Assembly: GCA_900765705.1 (NCBI GenBank)
Contig: CAAFSR010000439.1
Span: 1 to 31,166, forward strand
Reading direction: 5' to 3'
From: an uncultured Faecalibacterium sp.
GTDB lineage: Bacteria > Bacillota > Clostridia > Oscillospirales > Ruminococcaceae
DNA length: 31,166 nucleotides
Position 1 is the stretch's first letter, and every line of letters starts with the position of its first letter. Under the pieces are notes generated by a model, which had not been told where the DNA came from, made no database searches, and saw only the letters and a list, made by a program, of their open reading frames with translations. Position numbers and translations under genes: made by a program. Of this stretch, positions 7,143-15,781 are shown piece by piece.

Positions 7143-10082
7143 GTGAAAGTAGGTCTTGACATCGGCAGCACCACCATCAAATGCGTGGTGCTGGGCGAGC
7201 ATGATGAACTGCTGTATTCTACATACGAACGACACTATAGCCATATTCTGGAAAAGGCGCAGGAGCTGCTGCGGCGCATTGATGCCGAGCAGCTGCATGG
7301 CAGCAAGGCGCTGCTCAGCATTTCCGGCTCGGCCGGTATGGGCTTGGCGGACAGCTGCGGCGTGCCTTTTGTGCAGGAGGTGTTCTCCACCCGCGTGGCG
7401 GTCAAGCGCTTTATGCCAAAGACGGATTGCGTGATCGAGCTGGGCGGCGAGGATGCCAAGATCCTGTTTTTGACCAACGGCACCGAGGTGCGCATGAACG
7501 GCAGCTGTGCCGGCGGCACCGGTGCTTTCATCGACCAGATGGCCACCCTGCTGAAGATGAGCGCCGAGGAGATGAACAAGGCGGCTGAGCAGGCGCAGCG
7601 CACCTATACCATCGCCAGCCGCTGCGGCGTGTTTGCCAAAAGCGATGTGCAGCCTTTGATCAATCAGGGCGCCCGCACCGAGGATATTGCCGCCAGCATC
7701 TATAAGGCCGTGGTCAACCAGACTATCGCAGGTCTGGCACAGGGCCGCCCCATCAAGGGCAATATCCTCTATCTGGGCGGGCCACTCACCTTCAGCACCG
7801 TGCTGCGCAAAAGCTTTGATGAGGCGCTGAACGTGACTGGCATCTGCCCGGAAAACAGCCTGCTGTATGTGGCACTGGGCGCTGCCCTGTATGCCGATAA
7901 GGAATTTGTACTCACCGAGGTGGCCACCGCACTGGACAAGTACGCCGCCACCGCAACCTACGCCAGCGAGCCGCCGCTGTTTGCCAGCAAGGAGGAGTAC
8001 GAGGCTTTCCATGCACGGCATATGTCCCACAGCGTGCCCCGCGTGGCCTTTGGTGCCCACTGCGGGCCGGTGCATATTGGTATCGACTCCGGTTCTACCA
8101 CCGTCAAGCTGGTGGTGGTGGATGAAAAGAGCCAGATCTTGTACACGAACTATCAGCCCAACCTTGGCAATCCGCTGCCCCTCATCCGGGAGCAGCTGCT
8201 CAAGATCTACAAGGAGCATCCGGGGCTGCAGGTGGCCAGCGTTACCACCACCGGCTACGGCGAGGAGCTGGTAAAGAACGCCTTCCGCTGCGATTACGGT
8301 CTGGTAGAAACGGTGGCGCACTTTACTGCTGCCAAGTACTTTATGCCGGACGTGGATTTCATCATTGATATCGGCGGGCAGGATATGAAGTGCTTCAAGA
8401 TCGAGGATGGTGCCATCAGCAATATCTTCCTGAACGAGGCCTGCTCCTCCGGCTGCGGCAGCTTTTTGCAGACCTTTGCGCAGGCACTTGGTTACGACGT
8501 CAAGGAGTTTGCTGCACTGGGGCTGTTCGCAGACCGCCCGGTGGATCTGGGCAGCCGCTGCACCGTGTTCATGAACAGCTCGGTCAAGCAGGCGCAGAAG
8601 GATGGTGCCAGCATCGAGAATATCTCGGCGGGTCTGTCCATCAGCGTGGTCAAGAACGCGCTGTACAAGGTGATCCGTGCCTCCAGCCCGGAAGAACTGG
8701 GCCGCAAGATCGTGGTGCAGGGCGGTACTTTTTATAATGAGGCCGTGCTCCGCGCCTTTGAAAAGGAGATGGGTGTGGAGGTCATCCGGCCGGACATCGC
8801 CGGTCTGATGGGCGCTTACGGCGCTGCGCTGTATGGCCTGCGCCGGAGCCATAAAAATAACCAGACCGCTTCTTCTATGATGGACAAGCAGGAGCTGGAA
8901 AACTTTGCACAGCAGGTAGTCAGCGTCAAGTGCGGCGGCTGCGGCAACCATTGCCAGCTGACCGTCAACACCTTCGCCGATGGCCGCAAGTTCATCTCCG
9001 GCAACCGCTGCGATAAGCCCGTTACCGGCAAAAGCGAGGATAACAGCCTGAACCTGTACGCCTACAAGCAGCAGCTGCTTGCAAGCTACAAGCCTGTGCC
9101 CGGCAAGCGCGGCTCCATCGGCATTCCGCTGTGTCTGGGCTTCTACGAGCTGCTGCCCTTCTGGTACGCCTTCTGGACGAGCCTTGGCTTTGCGGTGCAC
9201 ACCAGCCCGGTGTCTACCCGCGGGCTGTATCTGGCCGGACAGGCAACCATCCCCAGTGACACCGCCTGCTTCCCGGCAAAGCTGAGCCACGGCCACATCA
9301 AGGCACTGAGCCAGATGGAGCTGGATGCCATCTTCTACCCCTGCCTGACCTACAACGTGGACGAGGGCTTGGGCGACAACCACTATAACTGCCCGGTGGT
9401 GGCCTACTACCCGGAGGTGCTGGCAGGCAACTGCCCGGAGCTGGAGGGCAAAAAGTTCATCTGTGATTATGTGGGCATCCACCGCCCGAAGGACTTTGTG
9501 CACAAGATGGCAAAACAGGTGCTGCCCAAGTACTTTGGCGGTATCTCTGAAAAAGAGGTGCAGGCTGCAGCCGATGCTGCCTACGCGGAGTACGAGGCGC
9601 ACATGGCAAAGATCCGGGTAAAGGGCAGCGAGATCATTGATGAAGCACGCCGTCAGGGCAAGCGTATCATCGTGCTGGCAGGACGCCCCTACCATGTAGA
9701 TCCGGAGGTCAACCACGGCATCGACCACCTGATCACCCGTCACGGGGCTGCGGTGGTCACCGAGGACAGCATCTCCAACCGGGTGCAAAAGTTCCCCACC
9801 AGCGTGCTGAACCAGTGGACCTACCACAGCCGCCTGTATGCCGCTGCCAAGTACTGCACTACCCAGAAGGATATGGACCTTGTGCAGCTGGTGTCCTTCG
9901 GCTGCGGCGTGGATGCCATTACCACCGACGAGACCCGCGAGATCCTGCAGCAGGGCAACAAGCTGTATACCCAGCTGAAGATCGACGAGATCACCAACCT
10001 TGGTGCGGTGAATATCCGCCTGCGCAGCCTGTTTGCCGCACTGGACGAGCGGGACGAGGCCGCCGCAGAAAAGGCAGAGTAA
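7143..10082 (+). CDS. 2-Hydroxyacyl-CoA dehydratase activase (BadF/HgdC family), N-terminal part of a split protein
   Basis: A 979-residue protein with two tandem ASKHA ATPase domains, each opening with a phosphate-binding loop: LDIGSTTIK (5-13) and IDSGSTTVK (314-322). In HgdC-type activators two cysteines per subunit hold one [4Fe-4S] cluster in a homodimer, and ATP drives electron injection into the dehydratase. Here each domain has the same pair, Cys122/Cys161 and Cys434/Cys473, both 39 residues apart. A CGGCGNHC motif (597-604) follows, then a DUF2229-type region (about 650-870) and a final domain starting near IIVLAGRPYH. The start is GTG 7143, preceded by TTAGGAGGG. Related single-chain proteins run to about 1,400 residues; here the remainder is the next gene. 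No dehydratase subunits lie in the window. Confidence 0.92.
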   Translation: MKVGLDIGSTTIKCVVLGEHDELLYSTYERHYSHILEKAQELLRRIDAEQLHGSKALLSISGSAGMGLADSCGVPFVQEVFSTRVAVKRFMPKTDCVIELGGEDAKILFLTNGTEVRMNGSCAGGTGAFIDQMATLLKMSAEEMNKAAEQAQRTYTIASRCGVFAKSDVQPLINQGARTEDIAASIYKAVVNQTIAGLAQGRPIKGNILYLGGPLTFSTVLRKSFDEALNVTGICPENSLLYVALGAALYADKEFVLTEVATALDKYAATATYASEPPLFASKEEYEAFHARHMSHSVPRVAFGAHCGPVHIGIDSGSTTVKLVVVDEKSQILYTNYQPNLGNPLPLIREQLLKIYKEHPGLQVASVTTTGYGEELVKNAFRCDYGLVETVAHFTAAKYFMPDVDFIIDIGGQDMKCFKIEDGAISNIFLNEACSSGCGSFLQTFAQALGYDVKEFAALGLFADRPVDLGSRCTVFMNSSVKQAQKDGASIENISAGLSISVVKNALYKVIRASSPEELGRKIVVQGGTFYNEAVLRAFEKEMGVEVIRPDIAGLMGAYGAALYGLRRSHKNNQTASSMMDKQELENFAQQVVSVKCGGCGNHCQLTVNTFADGRKFISGNRCDKPVTGKSEDNSLNLYAYKQQLLASYKPVPGKRGSIGIPLCLGFYELLPFWYAFWTSLGFAVHTSPVSTRGLYLAGQATIPSDTACFPAKLSHGHIKALSQMELDAIFYPCLTYNVDEGLGDNHYNCPVVAYYPEVLAGNCPELEGKKFICDYVGIHRPKDFVHKMAKQVLPKYFGGISEKEVQAAADAAYAEYEAHMAKIRVKGSEIIDEARRQGKRIIVLAGRPYHVDPEVNHGIDHLITRHGAAVVTEDSISNRVQKFPTSVLNQWTYHSRLYAAAKYCTTQKDMDLVQLVSFGCGVDAITTDETREILQQGNKLYTQLKIDEITNLGAVNIRLRSLFAALDERDEAAAEKAE

Positions 10083-10094
10083 AACCGAGATAGC

Positions 10095-10126
10095 GCAAAA
10101 CTTCCCCCGACCGGGGGAAGTTTTGC
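10095..10126. other. Strong hairpin between the two activase genes
   Basis: A perfect 14-bp stem GCAAAACTTCCCCC/GGGGGAAGTTTTGC with a GACC tetraloop. There is no run of T after it, so read-through is likely. It could set the ratio of the two proteins by partial termination or by protecting the upstream RNA end. Confidence 0.6.
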
Positions 10127-10162
10127 GGAATGGTCTTGCAGAAAGCAACATAGGAGGAACCT

Positions 10163-11479
<1,317 letters not shown>

Positions 11480-11497
11480 CAGCGGCAAAACACAACA

Positions 11498-11535
11498 AAA
11501 AAGGCTGCTGTACGGTTTTGTGCAGCAGCCTTTTT
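11498..11535 (+). terminator. Terminator after the activase genes
   Basis: GGCTGCTGTAC/GTGCAGCAGCC stem, 6-base loop, T5 after it and A6 before it, so it could work in both directions. Confidence 0.88.
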
Positions 11536-11543
11536 GGCAAGTT

Positions 11544-11656
11544 GACGATTTGAAATGGCCTCCGCGCTGCTCTGGCCATCTTCAGCGGAAAGCTTATTTA
11601 CATTTTGCGTTTGTCGCGCCCTGCGGGGCGCTCCAAACGCATTTTCACGAGAAGGG
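11544..11656 (+). repeat. Dispersed hairpin repeat, copy 1
   Basis: It starts with GACGATTT, has a conserved core CCTCCGCGCTGCTCTGG and AGCGGAA, an AT-rich spacer, then a hairpin (11607-11640; 7 bp, two mismatches, 6 bp, TGCG loop) followed by TTTTCACGAGAAGGG. The flanks match the copy at 15404-15518 on the other strand, whereas the hairpin arms differ. It fills most of the 182-base gap before the U32-like gene and has no coding capacity. It may be a MITE-like or REP-like element, or a structured RNA. Confidence 0.7.
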
Positions 11657-11717
11657 TCGCAACGGAAAGCGCCATCTGAAAACCGCAGAAGTGCCCGCTT
11701 GAAGGAAAGGAACCGCT

Positions 11718-12623
11718 ATGGAAAAGCCCGCAGTTGCCTATTATCATCTGCCCGGCCTGTTTGAGTTTTACGAGCTGTACCGCCGCTTTTTGCCGCTGTA
11801 CCGGGAACACCGGGAATATTTTTACGATTGGTGCGCCATCGGCTCTGTCTACGGTGCACCGGCGGGCTGCATCTGGGGCGGGGGACGCATCTCCTGCGGC
11901 GGGGCAACTGCGCGCGAGGTGCTGGCGCTATTGCGGGAATACGGCATTTCCGGGCGGCTGACCTTCAGCAACTCCCTGCTGCAGGCGGGGCACCTTGCCG
12001 ACCCGCAGTGCAATGCCCTGTGCGAGCAGTTTGCCAAGGAGGGCGGGGCACAGAACGGCGTTATCGTCCATTCTGACCTGCTGGCGGACTATCTGCAGCA
12101 GCGCTGGCCGGAGCTGTATCTGGTGTCCTCCACCACAAAGGTGCTCACGGATTTCACGCTTTTGCGGCAGGAGCTGGAAAAGCCGCAGTTCCGGTATGTG
12201 GTACCGGATTTCCGGCTGAACCCGGCGCTGGAGCAGCTGCGTACCCTGCCGCCGGAGCAAAAGGCCAAGGTGGAGTTTTTGTGCAACGAGTGCTGCTGGT
12301 TCGGCTGCACCGAGCGCAAACGCTGCTATGAAACGGTCAGCCGCCAGAATCTGGGCGAGGATTGCCCGGACCACCGCTGCGCAGCCCCGGATGCCGCCGG
12401 GGGCTACCGCTTTTCCAAGGCGATGCGCAGCCCCGGGTTCATTGGGGTGAAGGATATCCGGCAGCGGTACCTGCCCGCAGGCTTTTCCCACTTCAAGATA
12501 GAGGGCAGAGGTCTGGGCAGTGCACTGGTGCTGGAATTTCTGCTTTACTACATGATAAAACCGGAATACCAACTGCAGGTGCGGGAAGCAATCTATCTGG
12601 ACAATATGCTGGACCTTTTTTAA
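11718..12623 (+). CDS. U32-peptidase-like protein with a cysteine cluster
   Basis: A 301-residue soluble protein. The best family clue is HFKIEGRG at 258-265, the hallmark KIEGR motif of peptidase U32 proteins, placed after a TIM-barrel-like series of strands (for example ISGRLTFSNS, NGVIVHSD, YLVSSTTK, FRYVVPDF). A compact cluster follows at 189-221 (Cys189, 192, 193, 197, 203, 216, 221); U32 proteins such as UbiU/UbiV bind [4Fe-4S] through cysteines, so an Fe-S site is likely but inferred. It is shorter than typical U32 proteins (about 400 residues). Many U32 relatives act in RNA or quinone hydroxylation rather than proteolysis, so I do not call it a protease. The start is supported by GAAGGAAAGG. 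Confidence 0.78.
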   Translation: MEKPAVAYYHLPGLFEFYELYRRFLPLYREHREYFYDWCAIGSVYGAPAGCIWGGGRISCGGATAREVLALLREYGISGRLTFSNSLLQAGHLADPQCNALCEQFAKEGGAQNGVIVHSDLLADYLQQRWPELYLVSSTTKVLTDFTLLRQELEKPQFRYVVPDFRLNPALEQLRTLPPEQKAKVEFLCNECCWFGCTERKRCYETVSRQNLGEDCPDHRCAAPDAAGGYRFSKAMRSPGFIGVKDIRQRYLPAGFSHFKIEGRGLGSALVLEFLLYYMIKPEYQLQVREAIYLDNMLDLF

Positions 12624-12630
12624 GAAAAAT

Positions 12631-12668
12631 GCACCGGGCAGACCGCGTTCTGTCCGGTGCTGCTTTTT
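12631..12668 (+). terminator. Terminator of the U32-like gene
   Basis: A 12-bp stem GCACCGGGCAGA/TCTGTCCGGTGC with a CCGCGT loop, then TGCTTTTT, beginning eight bases after the stop. Confidence 0.83.
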
Positions 12669-12713
12669 GCCTGAGGGATTTGTACCGGAAAACTTCCTTT
12701 TCCCGCCAAAGCG

Positions 12714-12722
12714 TGCTACAAT
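12714..12722 (+). promoter_or_regulatory. Extended -10 promoter of the GTPase/NYN gene
   Basis: TGCTACAAT, the same extended -10 as the SpoU-gene promoter, about 80 bases before the ATG at 12803. The -35 region (TTCCTT) is weak. Confidence 0.55.
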
Positions 12723-12802
12723 AAACAGGAAAATATTTTTGGAAGCTGTTTTTGTAAGCGGGGTGCAATGCTTATGAAAACGGCCTCCTGTAGGAGCAGC
12801 GC

Positions 12803-15385
12803 ATGGAAATAACGCAAAAACAGATCGTACTGGGCATTCTGGCCCATGTGGACTCCGGCAAGACCACCCTCTCCGAGGCTATGCTCTACCGCGCCGGTGC
12901 CATCCGCAAGTTGGGCCGGGTGGACCACGGGGACGCTTTTCTGGACACTGACAGTCTGGAAAAAGCGCGCGGCATCACCATCTTTTCCAAGCAGGCGCTG
13001 CTTACGGCGGGCAGTACGGATATCACCCTGCTGGATACCCCCGGCCATGTGGATTTTTCCACCGAGACTGAGCGTACCCTGCAGGTGCTGGACTATGCCG
13101 TGCTGGTGGTCAGCGGAACGGACGGCGTGCAGAGCCATACCGAAACGCTGTGGCGGTTGCTGCGGCGCTACCATGTGCCCACCTTTGTGTTTGTGAACAA
13201 GATGGACCTGCCCGGCATGACCCAGGAGCAGCTGCTCAGCCAGTTGAACCACCGTCTTGGCGAGGGCTTTGTGGATTTTGGTGCAGAGCCTGCCGCCCGC
13301 AACGAGGCGCTGGCGCTGTGTGATGAGCAGCTGATGGAAAAAATGCTGAACGCAGGCACTTTGTCCGATGCGGATATCATCCCGGCAGTCAGCCGCCGGC
13401 ACGTTTTTCCGTGCTGGTTCGGGGCGGCGCTGCGGCTGGACGGAGTGGATGCCCTTCTGGACGGGCTGGACCGCTACACCCGCCCCGCCCCGGCACTGCA
13501 GGCCTTTGGCGCAAGGGTGTTCAAGGTATCGCAGGATGAGCAAGGCGCACGCCTGACATGGCTGCGGGTCACCGGCGGGGAGCTGAAGGTAAAAGCCCTG
13601 CTTAGCGGCGAAGCGGACGGCGAGCCGTGGGCAGAAAAGGCAAATCAGCTGCGGCTGTACTCCGGCGCAAAGTATACCTTGACCGAGGCGGTCGGCCCGG
13701 GACAGGTATGCGCCGTGACCGGCCTGACCCATGCAAAGCCCGGCACCGGGCTTGGGGCAGAGCGGGACAGCGATGTGCCGGTTCTGGAGCCGGTGCTCAG
13801 CTATCAGGTGCTGCTGCCGGAGGGCGCAGACGTGCACGCCGCGCTGGGCAAGCTGCACCGGCTGGAGGAGGAAGAACCCCAGCTCCATGTGGTGTGGAAC
13901 GAGACCTTGGCCGAGATCCATGTGCAGCTGATGGGTGAGGTGCAGCTGGAAGTGCTGCGCAGCCTGCTGGCAGAGCGGTTCGGGTTGGAAGTATCTTTTG
14001 GCCCGGGCGGCATTTTGTATAAGGAGACCATTACCGAGCCCATGGAGGGCGTAGGCCACTACGAGCCGTTGCGCCACTATGCCGAGGTGCATCTGCTGCT
14101 GGAACCGCTGCCCCGGGGCAGCGGGATGCAGTTCGCCGCCGACTGCCGGGAAGAGGTGCTGGACAAAAACTGGCAGCGGCTGGTTTTGACCCATCTGGAA
14201 GAAAAACAGCACCTTGGCGTTCTGACCGGTGCACCGCTGACCGATGTAAAGATCACCCTGCTTGCCGGCAAAGCGCACCTGAAGCACACTGAGGGCGGCG
14301 ATTTCCGACAGGCCACCTACCGCGCCGTGCGGCAGGGGCTGATGCTGGCAAAAAGCCAGCTGTTAGAGCCGTGGTATGCCTTTCGGTTGGAAGTGCCGGT
14401 GGAGAATATTGGCCGCGCCATGAGTGATATCCAGCGCATGGAGGGCAGCTTTGACCCGCCGGAAAGCGGTGCGGAGACCGCCACCCTGACCGGCTTTGCG
14501 CCGGTATCCACCATGCGCAGCTACCCTATGGAGGTAGTCAGCTACACCCGGGGCAGGGGACGGCTGAGCCTGACGCTGGATGGCTCCCCCCCCTGCCACA
14601 ACGCGCAGCAGGTCATTGCAGAAATCGGCTACCAGCCGGAGCATGATCTGGAGAATCCCGCCGATTCCGTGTTCTGCGCCCACGGTGCAGGCTTTGTGGT
14701 GCCGTGGAGCGAGGTGCGCAGCCACATGCACGTTGAAAGTGGCTGGGGCAAGGCAAAGCCCGCCCGCGCGGAGGTGCAGGCTGCACCCCAGCGCCGCGCC
14801 ATGGCCTACCGCGCCACACTGGAGGAGGATGCCGAGCTGCTCAAAATTTTTGAGCGCACCTATGGGCCTATCAAGCGCGACCCGCTGGCGGCGTTCCGCC
14901 CGGTGCAAAAGACTGACCGCCCGGATTTTGCCGCTGAGCAATGGGAAATTGCCCCGGAGTATCTGCTGGTGGACGGCTACAACATCATTTTTGCGTGGGA
15001 CGAGCTGAATGCACTGGCAAAGGAAAGCTTGGACGCTGCCCGCCGTCGGCTGATGGACATCCTGTGCAACTATCAGGGCTACCAGAAATGCGTGCTCATT
15101 TTGGTATTCGATGCCTACCGCGTACCCGGCAGCCCCGGCGCCATTGAGCAGTACCACAACATCCATGTGGTCTACACCAAGGAGGCGGAGACCGCCGATA
15201 TGTTCATCGAGCGGGTCACCCATGAAATCGGCAAGAGCCGCCGCGTCCGCGTGGCGACCTCGGACGGCATGGAGCAGGTCATCATCCTTGGCCACGGCGC
15301 ACTGCGTGTGTCCGCCCGGATGTTCCACGAAGAAGTGCAGAACGTGGAAAAACAGATCCGCTCCCTTGTGCAGGGGCAGGCGTAA
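12803..15385 (+). CDS. Ribosomal-protection/EF-G-like GTPase fused to a C-terminal NYN (YacP/Rae1-type) domain
   Basis: An 860-residue cytoplasmic protein. The first ~640 residues follow the Tet(M)/Tet(O)-type EF-G layout. The GTPase has G1 AHVDSGKTT 14-22, G2 RGITI 56-60, G3 DTPGH 78-82, G4 NKMD 132-135 and a G5-like segment near 203-210. Domain II (about 232-320) and EF-G-like domains III-V follow. After a linker (about 620-715) comes an NYN/PIN-like nuclease domain at 718-860, with acidic residues expected for metal binding: Asp724 (VDGYN), Asp770 (VFDAY), Asp799 (ETAD) and Asp821 (TSD). YacP/Rae1 in Bacillus cuts mRNA in the ribosomal A site, the site where EF-G-like factors bind. I infer a factor that docks on stalled ribosomes and cleaves mRNA. 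Tetracycline resistance is not shown. The start is ATG 12803 with TAGGAG upstream. Confidence 0.92.
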   Translation: MEITQKQIVLGILAHVDSGKTTLSEAMLYRAGAIRKLGRVDHGDAFLDTDSLEKARGITIFSKQALLTAGSTDITLLDTPGHVDFSTETERTLQVLDYAVLVVSGTDGVQSHTETLWRLLRRYHVPTFVFVNKMDLPGMTQEQLLSQLNHRLGEGFVDFGAEPAARNEALALCDEQLMEKMLNAGTLSDADIIPAVSRRHVFPCWFGAALRLDGVDALLDGLDRYTRPAPALQAFGARVFKVSQDEQGARLTWLRVTGGELKVKALLSGEADGEPWAEKANQLRLYSGAKYTLTEAVGPGQVCAVTGLTHAKPGTGLGAERDSDVPVLEPVLSYQVLLPEGADVHAALGKLHRLEEEEPQLHVVWNETLAEIHVQLMGEVQLEVLRSLLAERFGLEVSFGPGGILYKETITEPMEGVGHYEPLRHYAEVHLLLEPLPRGSGMQFAADCREEVLDKNWQRLVLTHLEEKQHLGVLTGAPLTDVKITLLAGKAHLKHTEGGDFRQATYRAVRQGLMLAKSQLLEPWYAFRLEVPVENIGRAMSDIQRMEGSFDPPESGAETATLTGFAPVSTMRSYPMEVVSYTRGRGRLSLTLDGSPPCHNAQQVIAEIGYQPEHDLENPADSVFCAHGAGFVVPWSEVRSHMHVESGWGKAKPARAEVQAAPQRRAMAYRATLEEDAELLKIFERTYGPIKRDPLAAFRPVQKTDRPDFAAEQWEIAPEYLLVDGYNIIFAWDELNALAKESLDAARRRLMDILCNYQGYQKCVLILVFDAYRVPGSPGAIEQYHNIHVVYTKEAETADMFIERVTHEIGKSRRVRVATSDGMEQVIILGHGALRVSARMFHEEVQNVEKQIRSLVQGQA

Positions 15386-15403
15386 AGGCCGCTCCGAAAA
15401 ATT

Positions 15404-15518
15404 CCTCTCTTGTGAAAAAGTCGGTTTGGAAAATCCGCGGATTTTCCAAACCGACGATCTTAAAATATTTATTCCGCTAAAAATGCCCAGAGCAGCGCGG
15501 AGGACGTTCTAAATCGTC
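15404..15518 (-). repeat. Dispersed hairpin repeat, copy 2
   Basis: Read on the minus strand it has the same layout as copy 1: GACGATTT, CCTCCGCGCTGCTCTGG, AGCGGAA, AT-rich spacer, hairpin, TTTTCACAAGAGAGG. The hairpin is a perfect 36-bp palindrome at 15420-15455 with arms GTCGGTTTGGAAAATCCG, followed by TTTTT on the minus strand. It could act as a terminator for a gene arriving from the right. It begins 18 bases after the GTPase/NYN stop. Confidence 0.72.
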
Positions 15519-15550
15519 TGATTTGAAGCGAACTGCTGCGTGTCGAGCGC

Positions 15551-15616
15551 TTTTCCTGTGAAAATAGGATAGCTGAACGCCTGCAGGCGTTCAGCTATCC
15601 TATTTTCACAGGAAAA
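15551..15616. repeat. Fold-back point inside a probable third copy of the hairpin repeat
   Basis: The centre lies between 15583 and 15584. On the left it is preceded by TTTTCCTGTGAAAA (15551-15564), which matches the GTGAAAA tail that stands beside the hairpin in the other two copies. The central 38 bases (15565-15602) would then be the natural hairpin of a third copy, with everything to the right of it the complement of what came before. The 396 bases between the two GTPase/NYN copies (15386-15781) hold no gene. Confidence 0.55.
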
Positions 15617-15648
15617 GCGCTCGACACGCAGCAGTTCGCTTCAAATCA

Positions 15649-15763
15649 GACGATTTAGAACGTCCTCCGCGCTGCTCTGGGCATTTTTAGCGGAATAAAT
15701 ATTTTAAGATCGTCGGTTTGGAAAATCCGCGGATTTTCCAAACCGACTTTTTCACAAGAGAGG
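15649..15763 (+). repeat. Dispersed hairpin repeat, copy 2 (right arm)
   Basis: Mirror of 15404-15518, here in plus orientation. The 36-bp palindrome is at 15712-15747 and runs directly into TTTTTCAC. Confidence 0.72.
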
Positions 15764-15781
15764 AATTTTTCGGAGCGGCCT

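Noticed and set aside
7116..10151. Long open frame on the minus strand opposite the activase gene (about 1,000 codons), and similar ones opposite the other genes
   Set aside because: In GC-rich genes the antisense frame often lacks stops. The translation is low in recognisable motifs, there is no ribosome-binding site, and the plus-strand protein has clear family motifs.
11544..11656. CRISPR array or insertion sequence at the hairpin repeats
   Set aside because: There are no regular spacers, no cas genes and no transposase. Copies are about 4 kb apart and in opposite orientation.
12803..15385. Calling the gene a tetracycline-resistance determinant
   Set aside because: Resemblance to Tet(M)/Tet(O) is general, the protein is about 200 residues longer and carries a nuclease domain, and nothing else suggests mobile resistance.
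15580..15587. CCTGCAGG (PstI/SbfI site) at the exact centre as sign of a ligation chimera
   Set aside because: Any spacerless palindrome has a palindromic centre, and the matching repeat tail beside it gives a better reason for the fold. Kept only as a remote option.
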